A program made the position numbers and the translations under genes. This document shows positions 36,781-45,125 of a stretch of DNA of 45,548 bases, one piece after another. This DNA comes from Bacillota bacterium (GTDB taxonomy: Bacteria; Bacillota; Clostridia; Christensenellales; Borkfalkiaceae). Each line of letters starts with the position of its first letter. The stretch's first letter is position 1. The notes under the pieces are model-generated. The model did no database searches. It had not been told where the DNA came from and saw nothing but the letters and a program-made list of their open reading frames with translations. Location: contig JAETTR010000001.1 of NCBI GenBank assembly GCA_021768985.1, positions 1 to 45,548 of the forward strand, given 5' to 3'.

Positions 36781-37770
36781 TTAAAAAATATCCTTCCCGA
36801 CGGGGCGGAGAAAGAGCTCTTCCGCTTCCGCGCCGCGCGCCTGCCCGAGCGCCCACATCAGCTTCGTCACCGTCGCTTCGAGCGTCATGCAGCGCGCTTC
36901 CAGAATCCTGCCGCAGGCACGGAGCTTCCTGCCCACTTCGTAGGTGTCGAGGGCGCTCCCCTCCCGCTCGACCTGCGTGGTGAACACGACGGTCTTTCCC
37001 TTCGACAGAAACCCTTTCAGCCGTTCGAAAAGCGCGCCGTCGCCGTAGTCGGGCAACCCGCCCGCACCGAACGATTCGACGACCAGCCCGTCGCAGTGCG
37101 TATCGAGGTAATCGAAAATTTCCGGCTTGATTCCCGGAAAGGTTTTCAGCACGAACACGTCGGGATCGAGCGTGCGGTAAAAGACGGGCGAACCGCCCTT
37201 CTCCTCGTCGATATAATAAAAGGGTTTTCCGTCGCGCAGAACCGCGATGTCGGGATAGTCGATGCTCGAAAACGCGTTATAGCTCTTCGTGCGGGTCTTT
37301 TTGGCGCGCGTACCCAGTATCACGCTCCCGTCGAACACCACGTGCACGCCCGAAGCGCCCTCGTCCGCGCAGTACGCGAACGCGTCCGCCAGATTTTTGC
37401 GCGCGTCGGTATCCCGTAGGTACGCCGATTTCTGCGAACCCGTAAGCACCACGGGCTTGGGCGAATTCTGAACGAGATAGGAAAGCGCCGCCGCGGTATA
37501 CGCCATGGTGTCGGTGCCGTGGGTTACGACGAACCCGTCGAACCGATCGTATTCCCGTTCGATGATTCCCGCGATTTCCAGCCAGTGCTCCGCCCGTATG
37601 TTGGTGGAGTCGAGGGTAAAGGGCTGTACTTCCTGCACGCGGCAGAGTTCGGCGATTTCGGGCACGCACGCCAACAGCTCCTTCGCCGACATAGCGGGCG
37701 CGAGCCCCGCGCCCGTATTCTTCGAGGCGATCGTGCCTCCCGTCGCAATCATTAAAATGTTTTTCGTAAT
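36781..37770 (-). CDS. L-asparaginase, type I (cytosolic), with atypical start
   Basis: The protein has the asparaginase/glutaminase fold with the catalytic Thr motif TGGTIAS and second active-site motif THGTDTM, plus LTGSQKSAY and VESFGAGGLPD. It converts Asn to Asp and ammonia in the cytosol. The upstream in-frame ATG (37926) lies before the promoter and inside the cysK terminator, so it is not the start. The SD GAGGTGG is followed, in frame, by ATT ACG AAA AAC ATT TTA ATG. Homologues begin where ATT (37770) or ACG (37767) is; the first ATG (37752) is about 20 bases from the SD and removes part of the first strand. I annotated ATT. About 329 residues. It shares an operon with the CmpB-like gene. 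Confidence 0.88.
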   Translation of the reverse strand: MTKNILMIATGGTIASKNTGAGLAPAMSAKELLACVPEIAELCRVQEVQPFTLDSTNIRAEHWLEIAGIIEREYDRFDGFVVTHGTDTMAYTAAALSYLVQNSPKPVVLTGSQKSAYLRDTDARKNLADAFAYCADEGASGVHVVFDGSVILGTRAKKTRTKSYNAFSSIDYPDIAVLRDGKPFYYIDEEKGGSPVFYRTLDPDVFVLKTFPGIKPEIFDYLDTHCDGLVVESFGAGGLPDYGDGALFERLKGFLSKGKTVVFTTQVEREGSALDTYEVGRKLRACGRILEARCMTLEATVTKLMWALGQARGAEAEELFLRPVGKDIF

Positions 37771-37825
37771 CCACCTCTTCCCGCGCGCGGCGCGGTCTGT
37801 TTTTTTTGTTCCGCTTTTTGCCAAG

Positions 37826-37854
37826 ATTATAGCACATTGCAAACGAATTGACAA
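37826..37854 (-). promoter_or_regulatory. Sigma-A promoter of the asparaginase operon
   Basis: Minus-strand TTGTCA (37854-37849), 17-bp spacer, TATAAT (37831-37826). Confidence 0.82.
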
Positions 37855-37879
37855 CAAATGCGTAAAAAAATTCCGAACG

Positions 37880-37922
37880 AAAAGCCCCCGATTTTCCATA
37901 CCGCGGAAAGTCGGGGGCTTTT
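37880..37922 (-). terminator. Terminator of the M60-cysK operon
   Basis: A 12-bp GC-rich outer stem (37880-37891 with 37911-37922) with an inner CTTTCC/GGAAAA-like helix. It lies 12 bp after the cysK stop. Confidence 0.85.
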
Positions 37923-37933
37923 TCAATCATTCG

Positions 37934-38860
37934 TTAAGAAAACAGCGGCGTCGAGAGATATCTGTCGCCCGAATCGGGGAAGAGCACGACGATGTTCTTG
38001 CCCGCGTTTTCCTTACGCTTTGCGAGTTGTAAGGCGGCAAATAGGGCGGCGCCCGAGGAAATCCCCACGAGGAAGCCCTCCGTTTTGCCGATCTCCCTGC
38101 CCGTTGCGAACGCGTCCTCGTTCGTCACGCGCACGATTTCGTCGTAAATCTTCGTATCGAGCACCGCGGGCACGAACCCCGCGCCGATCCCCTGAATCTT
38201 ATGCGGTCCCGACTTCCCTTCCGACAAAACGGGGGAAGAATCGGGTTCGACGGCAACGATCCGGATATTCGGATTTTGTTCCTTCAAATATCTGCCCGCG
38301 CCCGTGACCGTGCCGCCCGTGCCGACGCCCGCGACAAAGAGATCCGCCTTGCCCTCCGTATCCTTCCAGATTTCCGGACCCGTCGTCCGATAGTGCGCGT
38401 CGGGATTGACGGGGTTCTCGAACTGCCCCGCGATCCAGGCGTTCGGCGTGCCCGCGGCAAGCTCCTTCGCCTTTTCGATCGCGCCCGACATGCCCTTGGC
38501 GCCCTCGGTCAGCACGAGCTCCGCGCCGTACGCTTTCAACAGATTTCGGCGTTCCGCGCTCATCGTTTCGGGCATGGTGAGCACGACGCGGTAGCCCTTC
38601 GCGCTCGCGATCGCGGCAAGCCCGATCCCCGTGTTCCCCGAAGTGGGCTCGATGATCACGGAATCCTTTTTCAGTTTACCCGTGCGCTCCGCATCCTCGA
38701 TCATGGCTTTCGCGACGCGGTCCTTGACCGACCCCGCGGGATTGAAGTACTCGAGCTTTGCAAAAATTTTTGCGTTTAATCCGTGTTTCTTTTCGTAATT
38801 GACAAGCTCCAGAAGAGGAGTTCCCCCTACCAGATCCGCTACGGTGCGATACAGCGCCAT
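37934..38860 (-). CDS. cysK: Cysteine synthase (O-acetylserine sulfhydrylase)
   Basis: A 308-residue PLP enzyme that makes Cys from O-acetylserine and sulfide. The PLP Lys is Lys46 in NPAGSVKDR, the substrate loop is EPTSGNTGIGLA (70-81), and the phosphate-binding loop is GVGTGGTVTGAG. SSGAA near the C-terminus is also diagnostic. The ATG at 38860 is preceded by GGGAGG seven bases upstream. It starts 17 bp after the M60 peptidase stop and is followed by a strong terminator, so the two are in one operon with no clear functional link. A regulatory leader such as a T-box or CymR site is not seen, since the promoter is far upstream. Confidence 0.96.
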   Translation of the reverse strand: MALYRTVADLVGGTPLLELVNYEKKHGLNAKIFAKLEYFNPAGSVKDRVAKAMIEDAERTGKLKKDSVIIEPTSGNTGIGLAAIASAKGYRVVLTMPETMSAERRNLLKAYGAELVLTEGAKGMSGAIEKAKELAAGTPNAWIAGQFENPVNPDAHYRTTGPEIWKDTEGKADLFVAGVGTGGTVTGAGRYLKEQNPNIRIVAVEPDSSPVLSEGKSGPHKIQGIGAGFVPAVLDTKIYDEIVRVTNEDAFATGREIGKTEGFLVGISSGAALFAALQLAKRKENAGKNIVVLFPDSGDRYLSTPLFS

Positions 38861-38877
38861 AAAAAACCTCCCGAAGA

Positions 38878-41800
38878 TCAGTTCCAGATTACGAACGAAT
38901 CGATTTTCGTATCGCCTTTGCACTTGATTTCCACTTTGTGTTTGCCCTCGCTCAATTCGGGCGAGATATACTGCGCGGTCGCGTAGCCCGTGCCCTCGGT
39001 AAGCTCTATGGTCTTTACCTTCTTGCCGTCGATCCGCACTTCGACGTTCGACTTTCCGCCGACGGGCACGAGAATGCCGAGCCGCTTGCCCTCGAACTCG
39101 AATTGCGCGCTCGCGCCCTTCTTGCCGATGTAAACGTGTCCGTAGGTGGAGAGCTTTGTTTCGGTGCTCCATTTGCCCTTGCAGGAAACCGCATCGTCGT
39201 CGACGGCGAGCACGCTGCCGCCCGGAAGCGAACGGGAGTACGAGAACCGGATTTCCCGAAGGATCAGGAAATTGCTCCCGTGCGTCGTTTCGGTGACGTT
39301 CAGCTTGAAATAGCGGAAGGAGGCGGTATCGAATTTCGCGGTCACGCTCGTGCTTCCCTTCGCGTAATCCTTGTATTCGCCGATCAGTCTGTAATTCTCG
39401 CCGTCGTCGCTCACGGACAAGGTGAAGGTTTTGGGCGCGCCGGGCTGCGAAGAACGGCTGAACACCGTCAACGAATTTACGGTGATCGTGCGCCCCATAT
39501 CGATGATCAACTCGACCGGTTGCGCTTCGCTTACGCCGCTGTTGCTGTGATAATACGTGCCGTCGTTTCCGTCGAAGAAATCGCCGTTACTCCAATAATT
39601 TCCCGCAGGGAGCTTGCTCAAAAGTTTCACTTCGTAGTTTTCGCCTTCCCCCGCCTTGTCGTAAGTGCTGTACTCCGTTTCGTCCACGTACGACCAACTA
39701 TAAGCTCTCGTATAGAAATATTCCGATTCGAACTCGTTCGCAAACTCGTAATCGCTTCTGTAAGCGGTCGCATACGCCACGGAGATGCTCTCGGGCGCTT
39801 CGCCGACAACTTCGCCGTTTTCGTCTATGACTCCCTGCGGCGGTACGAATTTCCCCCAACCGACGCCGATATAGCTCGCCGTGCTGCCGTTCGTCTGCGT
39901 TACCATAACGGCTTTAAAATACACCCAGCTGTCCGCCTCGAGCTCGTAATCCTGATACGGGCACTTCTCGTTAAACACGCCCTGGTTCATGAAGCTGTTG
40001 CCCGTCCACTCTTTGGAAGCGCCCACCAGCTCGTAGTTTTTCCCTTCGTCGAAGGAAACGTACAACGCGATATCCCATCTGCCGCGCAGAGCGATCCGGT
40101 ACTTTCCGCCTTCGTCCACGTGAAGCTTTCCGCTCAGTTCCACGACCGCGTTTGCGGGACAATCGTCGCCGTCCTTGTTGGTATACCAGATATCGGCGTT
40201 GCAATTCTGGGTTTTGTTCAAGTTGTCCGTTTTAACCGCCGAAATATTTCCGCTGTAATTGCTCTCGAACGCCGCCGTCGCGCTTTCGGGAACGGAGCCC
40301 TCCGCAAACGTATACGTGGTGCGTTCCAGCATATTTTTGTTGATTTCATGCGTTTGCTCCAATTCGAGCACGAGGTCGATGTCTTCGAGCGTAAAGCCCT
40401 TATACGCGTCGTCGGTAGCGGTCAGCTTGATCGTTACGATAAACTTCCCGGACCGCATATTCGAATCGGGCGTATACTTATAGGTCTTTTCCGCCGTCTT
40501 TTCGAGCTTTCCGTGTTCGGGCTGGGTGATCTTCGTAATTTCGAAATCAAACCCGTCGGGAAGCACGACGCTTCCGCTCCACGTAAAACCGTCGGTAGCG
40601 TACTTATTCAGATCGAGCGTGTATTCCTTTCCGTATTCGATTTGGAAAGGCTGCATGGTGTCGAACTGCACTTCGTTTTCGCCCACCGTGTAAATTCCGC
40701 CCGTCTGATAGACGGAGGCAACCGGCACATACATAGGATACCCTTTCGCGGTTTCCTTCGCCTCCGGGGAAACGGCGTGCCCGAGCAAGGTCTCGAAGTA
40801 ATACGCCATATCCCGCCCGGTGACGCGCGAACACGCCTTGTACCAGGCGTCGGGCGACTGCCCGCCGCCCGCGACGGAAGCCGTCATGAACGCGTCCTGC
40901 CCGAAGCTATGCAAAATATTCGCATAGGTCGCAAGCCCGAAGCGTCCGTTTTCGAACTTGTTCCCCGTCACCTGATCGAGCGCCCAGGTCGCGGAGGTGT
41001 ATCTGTTCCAGCCGCCCAAGCCCTCCGCACCGTAATTGCCGAGTTTTCTCGCCGAAGAAATTTTCGTGAACAAGCTGTATTCCACAAGGTTGAGGGCGTT
41101 GTTCGTGACCTCGCCGCCGTTGCCCAGACCGTAGCCCTGGAAGTTGTGGTTATACTCGTGCATGTTTCCCCACGACCCCGAGGTCACGAGCGCTTTATAG
41201 TTGAGCGAGGAACCCATCCAGCCCGTGGGGCAGTTGACGGAACGCTGACCGGGGAACGCGACCGCCGCGCCCGCGGCAACGAAGGGATCGTACAGGAACA
41301 CCACGCCCTGCGTGGATCTTTTGGAGGAAACCAAAGAGACCTTATCCCAATAGACCGCCGCTTTGTAAAGTTCGTCGTAGGAGAACGCCTTCGCGTATTT
41401 GACGGGTCCCGAATGGAGCACGCCGTTATCCCAGACTTCGAGATCGAAATAGGGCGCGGTCGACTTCGCGTTCTCCGCAAATTCTTCGGGCGTCGTATAG
41501 CCGAGAATAAAGTGAGAATATCTCACGCCGCCCGAAATCGTAACGGAATAATTCACGCGTTCATCGCGCACGTAAACGGGTCCGCCGAGGAAGGAGCCCA
41601 CGTACGCCGTGTACGTTTTCGTTTCCTCGTTAAAGGTCGCCGTCTGTTTATCCACGTCCAACGTGTTCAGAATGACGGGCATGCGCTGCATCTGATTTTT
41701 CGCCAGCCAGATATTGTTCGCCTTGCCGTTGTACAGCGCCTGACCGATATGTACGGAAATTCCGCCCGTGGCGTTCATCGCCTCTTCGGAGAGCTCGATT

Positions 41801-42447
41801 TTAATCAGCTCGCCCGCGGGCGCGTAGAGCCCCGTCACCTCGTAATAGCTCGAATACGCGCGGGGCGCGAACGTCAACCGCTTGACGATCGCGGGCTCCG
41901 AATCCGAAACGTCGCCCTCGTACATGCCGACCGAAGCGGAATGCTTATACAGCTTGTAATGCTCCGCGCTCCCCTTTTCCACGGCGTTCCCGTTGACGTC
42001 CACGGGCGTGCCGTCCTTTAAATAAAGGTAACCGTTTTCGTCCATCTTCTCGTAAGGACCTCCGCCGTTCCAGGTCTGCTTCGTCGTGAGCAGATTGGAT
42101 TCGCGGATCAGCGCCGTCCTCGCCTCGGCGTTTGCATCGCCGAGCACGGACCCGAGCGTTCTCCCGTACGTGGGATAGTCGGGCAAGCCGCCGTTCGAGG
42201 TTTCCGTAGGAATGTTTCTCTTTACGGTGCCGAGATATTCGGCGTAGTAGGGCACGCGCGTCGTCGTTTTGTACGGATTGACGTATGCGTCGTCTCCCTT
42301 TCTGCACGAGCTCAGCATCACGACGCCGAGCGCGAGCACGCAGCACATAAGAATCGAAGCCACGATCAACAAGAGCTTTCTGAATCCGTTCCCGTGCACC
42401 GCCGCCGCGGATCCCGTTCCCGATCCTTTTTGGTTCTTCCGTATCAT
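38878..42447 (-). CDS. Secreted M60-family (enhancin-like) metallopeptidase with carbohydrate-binding modules
   Basis: A 1189-residue exported protein. A Lys/Arg-rich N-terminus leads to a hydrophobic helix ending LSSC (residues about 25-47), so it is membrane-anchored or a lipoprotein. The M60 domain covers about residues 200-620 (TGLYAPAGE entry). The gluzincin motif HEYNH is at 430-434 and the third ligand is probably Glu446 (HEXXH-X11-E, within the M60 range). Residues about 620-740 are repeated beta-sandwich linkers. About 750-870 is a PA14-like module (YTNKDGDDCPANAVVELSGKL). About 945-1072 is a discoidin/F5-8C domain (DGNDGTYYHSNSG, DNGENYRLI-like, YFKLNVTET). The final 100 residues form another small beta domain. 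M60 enzymes cut O-glycosylated mucins. GGAGG precedes the ATG at 42447. Confidence 0.9.
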   Translation of the reverse strand: MIRKNQKGSGTGSAAAVHGNGFRKLLLIVASILMCCVLALGVVMLSSCRKGDDAYVNPYKTTTRVPYYAEYLGTVKRNIPTETSNGGLPDYPTYGRTLGSVLGDANAEARTALIRESNLLTTKQTWNGGGPYEKMDENGYLYLKDGTPVDVNGNAVEKGSAEHYKLYKHSASVGMYEGDVSDSEPAIVKRLTFAPRAYSSYYEVTGLYAPAGELIKIELSEEAMNATGGISVHIGQALYNGKANNIWLAKNQMQRMPVILNTLDVDKQTATFNEETKTYTAYVGSFLGGPVYVRDERVNYSVTISGGVRYSHFILGYTTPEEFAENAKSTAPYFDLEVWDNGVLHSGPVKYAKAFSYDELYKAAVYWDKVSLVSSKRSTQGVVFLYDPFVAAGAAVAFPGQRSVNCPTGWMGSSLNYKALVTSGSWGNMHEYNHNFQGYGLGNGGEVTNNALNLVEYSLFTKISSARKLGNYGAEGLGGWNRYTSATWALDQVTGNKFENGRFGLATYANILHSFGQDAFMTASVAGGGQSPDAWYKACSRVTGRDMAYYFETLLGHAVSPEAKETAKGYPMYVPVASVYQTGGIYTVGENEVQFDTMQPFQIEYGKEYTLDLNKYATDGFTWSGSVVLPDGFDFEITKITQPEHGKLEKTAEKTYKYTPDSNMRSGKFIVTIKLTATDDAYKGFTLEDIDLVLELEQTHEINKNMLERTTYTFAEGSVPESATAAFESNYSGNISAVKTDNLNKTQNCNADIWYTNKDGDDCPANAVVELSGKLHVDEGGKYRIALRGRWDIALYVSFDEGKNYELVGASKEWTGNSFMNQGVFNEKCPYQDYELEADSWVYFKAVMVTQTNGSTASYIGVGWGKFVPPQGVIDENGEVVGEAPESISVAYATAYRSDYEFANEFESEYFYTRAYSWSYVDETEYSTYDKAGEGENYEVKLLSKLPAGNYWSNGDFFDGNDGTYYHSNSGVSEAQPVELIIDMGRTITVNSLTVFSRSSQPGAPKTFTLSVSDDGENYRLIGEYKDYAKGSTSVTAKFDTASFRYFKLNVTETTHGSNFLILREIRFSYSRSLPGGSVLAVDDDAVSCKGKWSTETKLSTYGHVYIGKKGASAQFEFEGKRLGILVPVGGKSNVEVRIDGKKVKTIELTEGTGYATAQYISPELSEGKHKVEIKCKGDTKIDSFVIWN

Positions 42448-42483
42448 AAATGACCTCCGAATAAAAATCAAATTACGCCGAAT

Positions 42484-42512
42484 ATTATAGTGAGCAAAAA
42501 TTATTTTGTCAC
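42484..42512 (-). promoter_or_regulatory. Sigma-A promoter of the M60 peptidase
   Basis: Minus-strand GTGACA (42512-42507), 17-bp spacer, TATAAT (42489-42484). Confidence 0.78.
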
Positions 42513-42556
42513 GCAATTTACACGAAAAATCCGTTTTTGCCCTCGTTTTTCACTTT

Positions 42557-42579
42557 ATTTGTTAAAATTTTCAACAAAT
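42557..42579. promoter_or_regulatory. AT-rich dyad upstream of the M60 promoter
   Basis: Seven-base arms ATTTGTT and AACAAAT flank an AAAATTTTC centre, 45 bp upstream of the -35. It could be an activator or repressor site, but could also be only AT-rich DNA between a terminator and a promoter. Confidence 0.4.
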
Positions 42580-42600
42580 CAAGCATTTTTAAGGTAAATT

Positions 42601-42629
42601 ACAAAAGGCGCCGATCGGGCGCCTTTTGT
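42601..42629 (-). terminator. Terminator after tex
   Basis: A perfect 12-bp stem (42601-42612 with 42618-42629), GC-rich inside with A/T runs at the base, 10 bp after the tex stop. Confidence 0.82.
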
Positions 42630-42639
42630 GAAAAACGAA

Positions 42640-44820
42640 TTACTTCTTCTCTTTGACTCTGTCCTTGCGCATGGTTAAGGAGATGCGCTTTTTCTTCTCG
42701 TCCGCTTCGATCACCCATACGGTAACCACGTCGCCGACCGCGAGCACTTCGGACGGGTGACGGATAAAGTGATCGCAGATCTGCGAAATGTGCACGAGTC
42801 CGTCCTGATGCACGCCGATATCCACGAACGCGCCGAAGTCGATCACGTTTCGCACGGTGCCTTTGAGCTCCATGCCGGGCATCAAATCCTTGATATCCAG
42901 CACGTCGGTGCGGAGCACGGGCGGGGGAAGCTCGTCGCGGGGATCGCGCCCCGGCTTTTTCAGCTCGTCGGTAATGTCGAACAGGGTGGGCAATCCCACT
43001 TCGCACTCCTTCGCCGCCTTTTCCTCGCCGTACTTGTTCAGCCGTTCCATTAAGTTATAAAGTCTGCCCGCGCGCACGTCCTCCATCGTATACCCGCACA
43101 GCCCGATCAGCTTTTCCGCCGCCGCGTAGGACTCGGGGTGCACGGAGGTATTGTCGAGTACCTGCTTGCTCTCGGGCACGCGCAGGAATCCCGCGCACTG
43201 CTCGTATGCCTTCGCGCCGAGCTTGGGCACCTTCAGAATCTGTTGGCGGGAAGTGAACAGCCCGTTCTCCTCGCGGTACTTGACCACGTTCGCCGCAACG
43301 CCCGCGTTCAGCCCCGAAACCCTTGCGAGCAGGGGCGCGGAAGCCGTGTTCAGATCGACGCCGACGGCGTTCACGCAGTCCTCCACGACGCCGTCCAGCG
43401 TTTCGGAGAGCCGTTTTTCGGGCATGTCGTGCTGATACTGCCCGACGCCGATCGATTTGGGATCGATTTTCACGAGCTCGGCAAGCGGGTCCTGCAAACG
43501 GCGGGCAATGGAAACCGCCGAACGCAAATTGACGTCGTACTCGGGGAATTCCTTCGCCGCAAGCGGAGAAGCCGAATACACCGAAGCGCCTGCTTCGTTC
43601 ACGATCATGTACGAAACGCCCGCGCCCGCGCCGAGCCCCGCGATGAGCTCCACCGTCATCTGCTCGGTTTCGCGGCTCGCCGTGCCGTTCCCGATCGCGA
43701 TATGCTTTACCTTATGTTTTTTAATCATAGCCGAGAGCTTTTCGATGCACTCCCGCTTCTGCCGTTCGCCGTACGTGGGATAAACGACCGCCGTATCGAG
43801 CACCTTGCCCGTGCCGTCCACCACCGCAACCTTGCAGCCCATTCTGTAACCGGGATCGAGCCCCATGGTGACGAACCCCTTTACGGGGGGTTGCATCAGA
43901 AGGGGGCGCAGATTGAGCGCAAACTGCCCGATCGCGCCCTCGCACGCCGTTTCGGTGAGCGCCGCGCGAATCTCCCGCTCGATCGACGGCTGAATCAGAC
44001 GGTCGTAAGCGTCCTCCGCCGCCGCCCGCACGAACGCCGTGGAAGCGCAGGGCTTTTTCAGCACCCGCACGGCGACGAATTCCACCGCGACGTCGCGGTT
44101 CATATCGATGTTTACCTTTAATACTTCTTCCCGTTCACCGCGGTTCATGGCGAGCACCTGATGCCCCTGCACCTTCTTCACGGGCGAGGAAAACGCATAA
44201 TAGTTGCGGTAAACGGTATCCTCGGGATCCTTTTTCGCCGCGACGGAGAGAATGTCCGCCCGATCGGTATACAGCTCGCGAAGGGCTTTGCGGATCTCCG
44301 CGTCGTCCGAAATCGTCTCGGCGATGATATCGCTCGCGCCCGCCAGCGCCTCTTCTACCGTCGTCACACCCTTCTCTTCGTCGAGATACTTTTTCGCTTC
44401 CTCCTCCGGCACGGGGCAATCGGGTTCCTGCGCGAACAAGAGCTCGGCAAGAGGCGCGAGCCCCTTCTCCCGCGCGACGGTCGCGCGCGTGCGCCGTTTC
44501 TGTTTATAGGGGCGATATAAATCCTCCACCTCGGCAAGCGTTTCCGCGCCGTCGATCGCCGCCGCAAGCTCTTCGGTGAGCTTGCCCTGATTGTCGATCG
44601 CATTCTTGACTTCCTGTCTGCGCGCGTCGAGGTTGCGGAGATAGGCAAGACGGTCGGCAAGGGTGCGGATGGTCTGATCGTCCATCGTGCCGTGCATTTC
44701 CTTCCGATAGCGGGCGATAAAGGGAACGGTATTTCCTTCGTCGAGCAGGGTCACCACGTTCTGCACGTGCTCTTCCTTTTTGTCGAGCTCCTTTGCCAGA
44801 ATTTGTACGATTGTTTGCAT
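42640..44820 (-). CDS. Tex-family RNA-binding transcription accessory protein
   Basis: A 726-residue cytosolic nucleic-acid-binding protein. In order: Tex N-terminal HTH-rich domain (residues 1-200, TVPFIARYRKEMHGTMDD and EDLYRPYKQKRRTRATVAREKGL), the YqgF/RNase H-like domain (about 320-450, LDPGYRMGCKVAVVDG), HhH domains (about 490-560, NTASAPLLARVSGLNAGVAANVVKYREENG), and a C-terminal S1 domain (about 640-720, MELKGTVRNVIDFGAFVDIGVHQDGLVHISQ). Tex proteins act in transcription and RNA metabolism. AAGGAG precedes the ATG at 44820. It has a long structured 5' leader from the promoter at 45031-45059 and is monocistronic. Confidence 0.95.
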   Translation of the reverse strand: MQTIVQILAKELDKKEEHVQNVVTLLDEGNTVPFIARYRKEMHGTMDDQTIRTLADRLAYLRNLDARRQEVKNAIDNQGKLTEELAAAIDGAETLAEVEDLYRPYKQKRRTRATVAREKGLAPLAELLFAQEPDCPVPEEEAKKYLDEEKGVTTVEEALAGASDIIAETISDDAEIRKALRELYTDRADILSVAAKKDPEDTVYRNYYAFSSPVKKVQGHQVLAMNRGEREEVLKVNIDMNRDVAVEFVAVRVLKKPCASTAFVRAAAEDAYDRLIQPSIEREIRAALTETACEGAIGQFALNLRPLLMQPPVKGFVTMGLDPGYRMGCKVAVVDGTGKVLDTAVVYPTYGERQKRECIEKLSAMIKKHKVKHIAIGNGTASRETEQMTVELIAGLGAGAGVSYMIVNEAGASVYSASPLAAKEFPEYDVNLRSAVSIARRLQDPLAELVKIDPKSIGVGQYQHDMPEKRLSETLDGVVEDCVNAVGVDLNTASAPLLARVSGLNAGVAANVVKYREENGLFTSRQQILKVPKLGAKAYEQCAGFLRVPESKQVLDNTSVHPESYAAAEKLIGLCGYTMEDVRAGRLYNLMERLNKYGEEKAAKECEVGLPTLFDITDELKKPGRDPRDELPPPVLRTDVLDIKDLMPGMELKGTVRNVIDFGAFVDIGVHQDGLVHISQICDHFIRHPSEVLAVGDVVTVWVIEADEKKKRISLTMRKDRVKEKK

Positions 44821-45025
44821 ATTCTCTCCTTAACTATATTCACAAATTTCTTTCCGTCAGAATTCCCTACGGGGTAAAGGGGCAAAGAAATTTCGTGAGT
44901 GAAATTACTTTTTTACTTTGTCATACTCATTCTCATTCTGCGTAAATCGACGTTAAGCCGCAAGCATGCGGCAAATGCCGACCCGCAGCGGAGGGCAACC
45001 CTCCTCGCGGCACATAATGAAAACG
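44821..45025 (-). other. Long structured leader of tex
   Basis: About 205 bases lie between the predicted transcription start and the tex ATG, without a protein gene of ordinary size. Several hairpins are visible on the minus strand: GGAGGG/CCCTCC (around 44983-45003), GCCGCA/TGCGGC (44956-44975) and a 14-bp near-perfect helix formed by TCACGAAATTTCTTT and AAAGAAATTTGTGA that flanks 44840-44900. A seven-codon frame MRMSMTK lies near 44920-44940 without an SD. This fills most of the 305-bp gap 44821-45125. I do not recognise a known riboswitch. Confidence 0.5.
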
Positions 45026-45030
45026 GAGAT

Positions 45031-45059
45031 ATCATATCACATTTTTTACGGTTTGGCAA
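45031..45059 (-). promoter_or_regulatory. Sigma-A promoter of tex
   Basis: Minus-strand TTGCCA (45059-45054), 17-bp spacer, TATGAT (45036-45031). Confidence 0.72.
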
Positions 45060-45084
45060 GTTTTCGGCGGAACATTTTCGCACG

Positions 45085-45106
45085 AAAAAACCGCCCCGAA
45101 GGGCGG
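45085..45106 (-). terminator. Terminator of the hemolysin III gene
   Basis: A 6-bp CCGCCC/GGGCGG stem with a four-base loop (45091-45106) followed by TTTTTT on the minus strand, 20 bp after the stop. Confidence 0.85.
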
Positions 45107-45125
45107 CAAAATTGAAAGTAAAAAA

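Noticed and set aside
36781..37926. Longer asparaginase from the ATG at 37926
   Set aside because: It begins inside the cysK terminator and upstream of the asparaginase promoter, and the extra residues have no homology.
38938..42021. Plus-strand open frame of 1027 codons antisense to the M60 peptidase
   Set aside because: It is a by-product of G/C-rich third positions in the minus-strand gene. It has no SD or promoter, and its residue content (His, Arg, Val rich) is that of an antisense frame.
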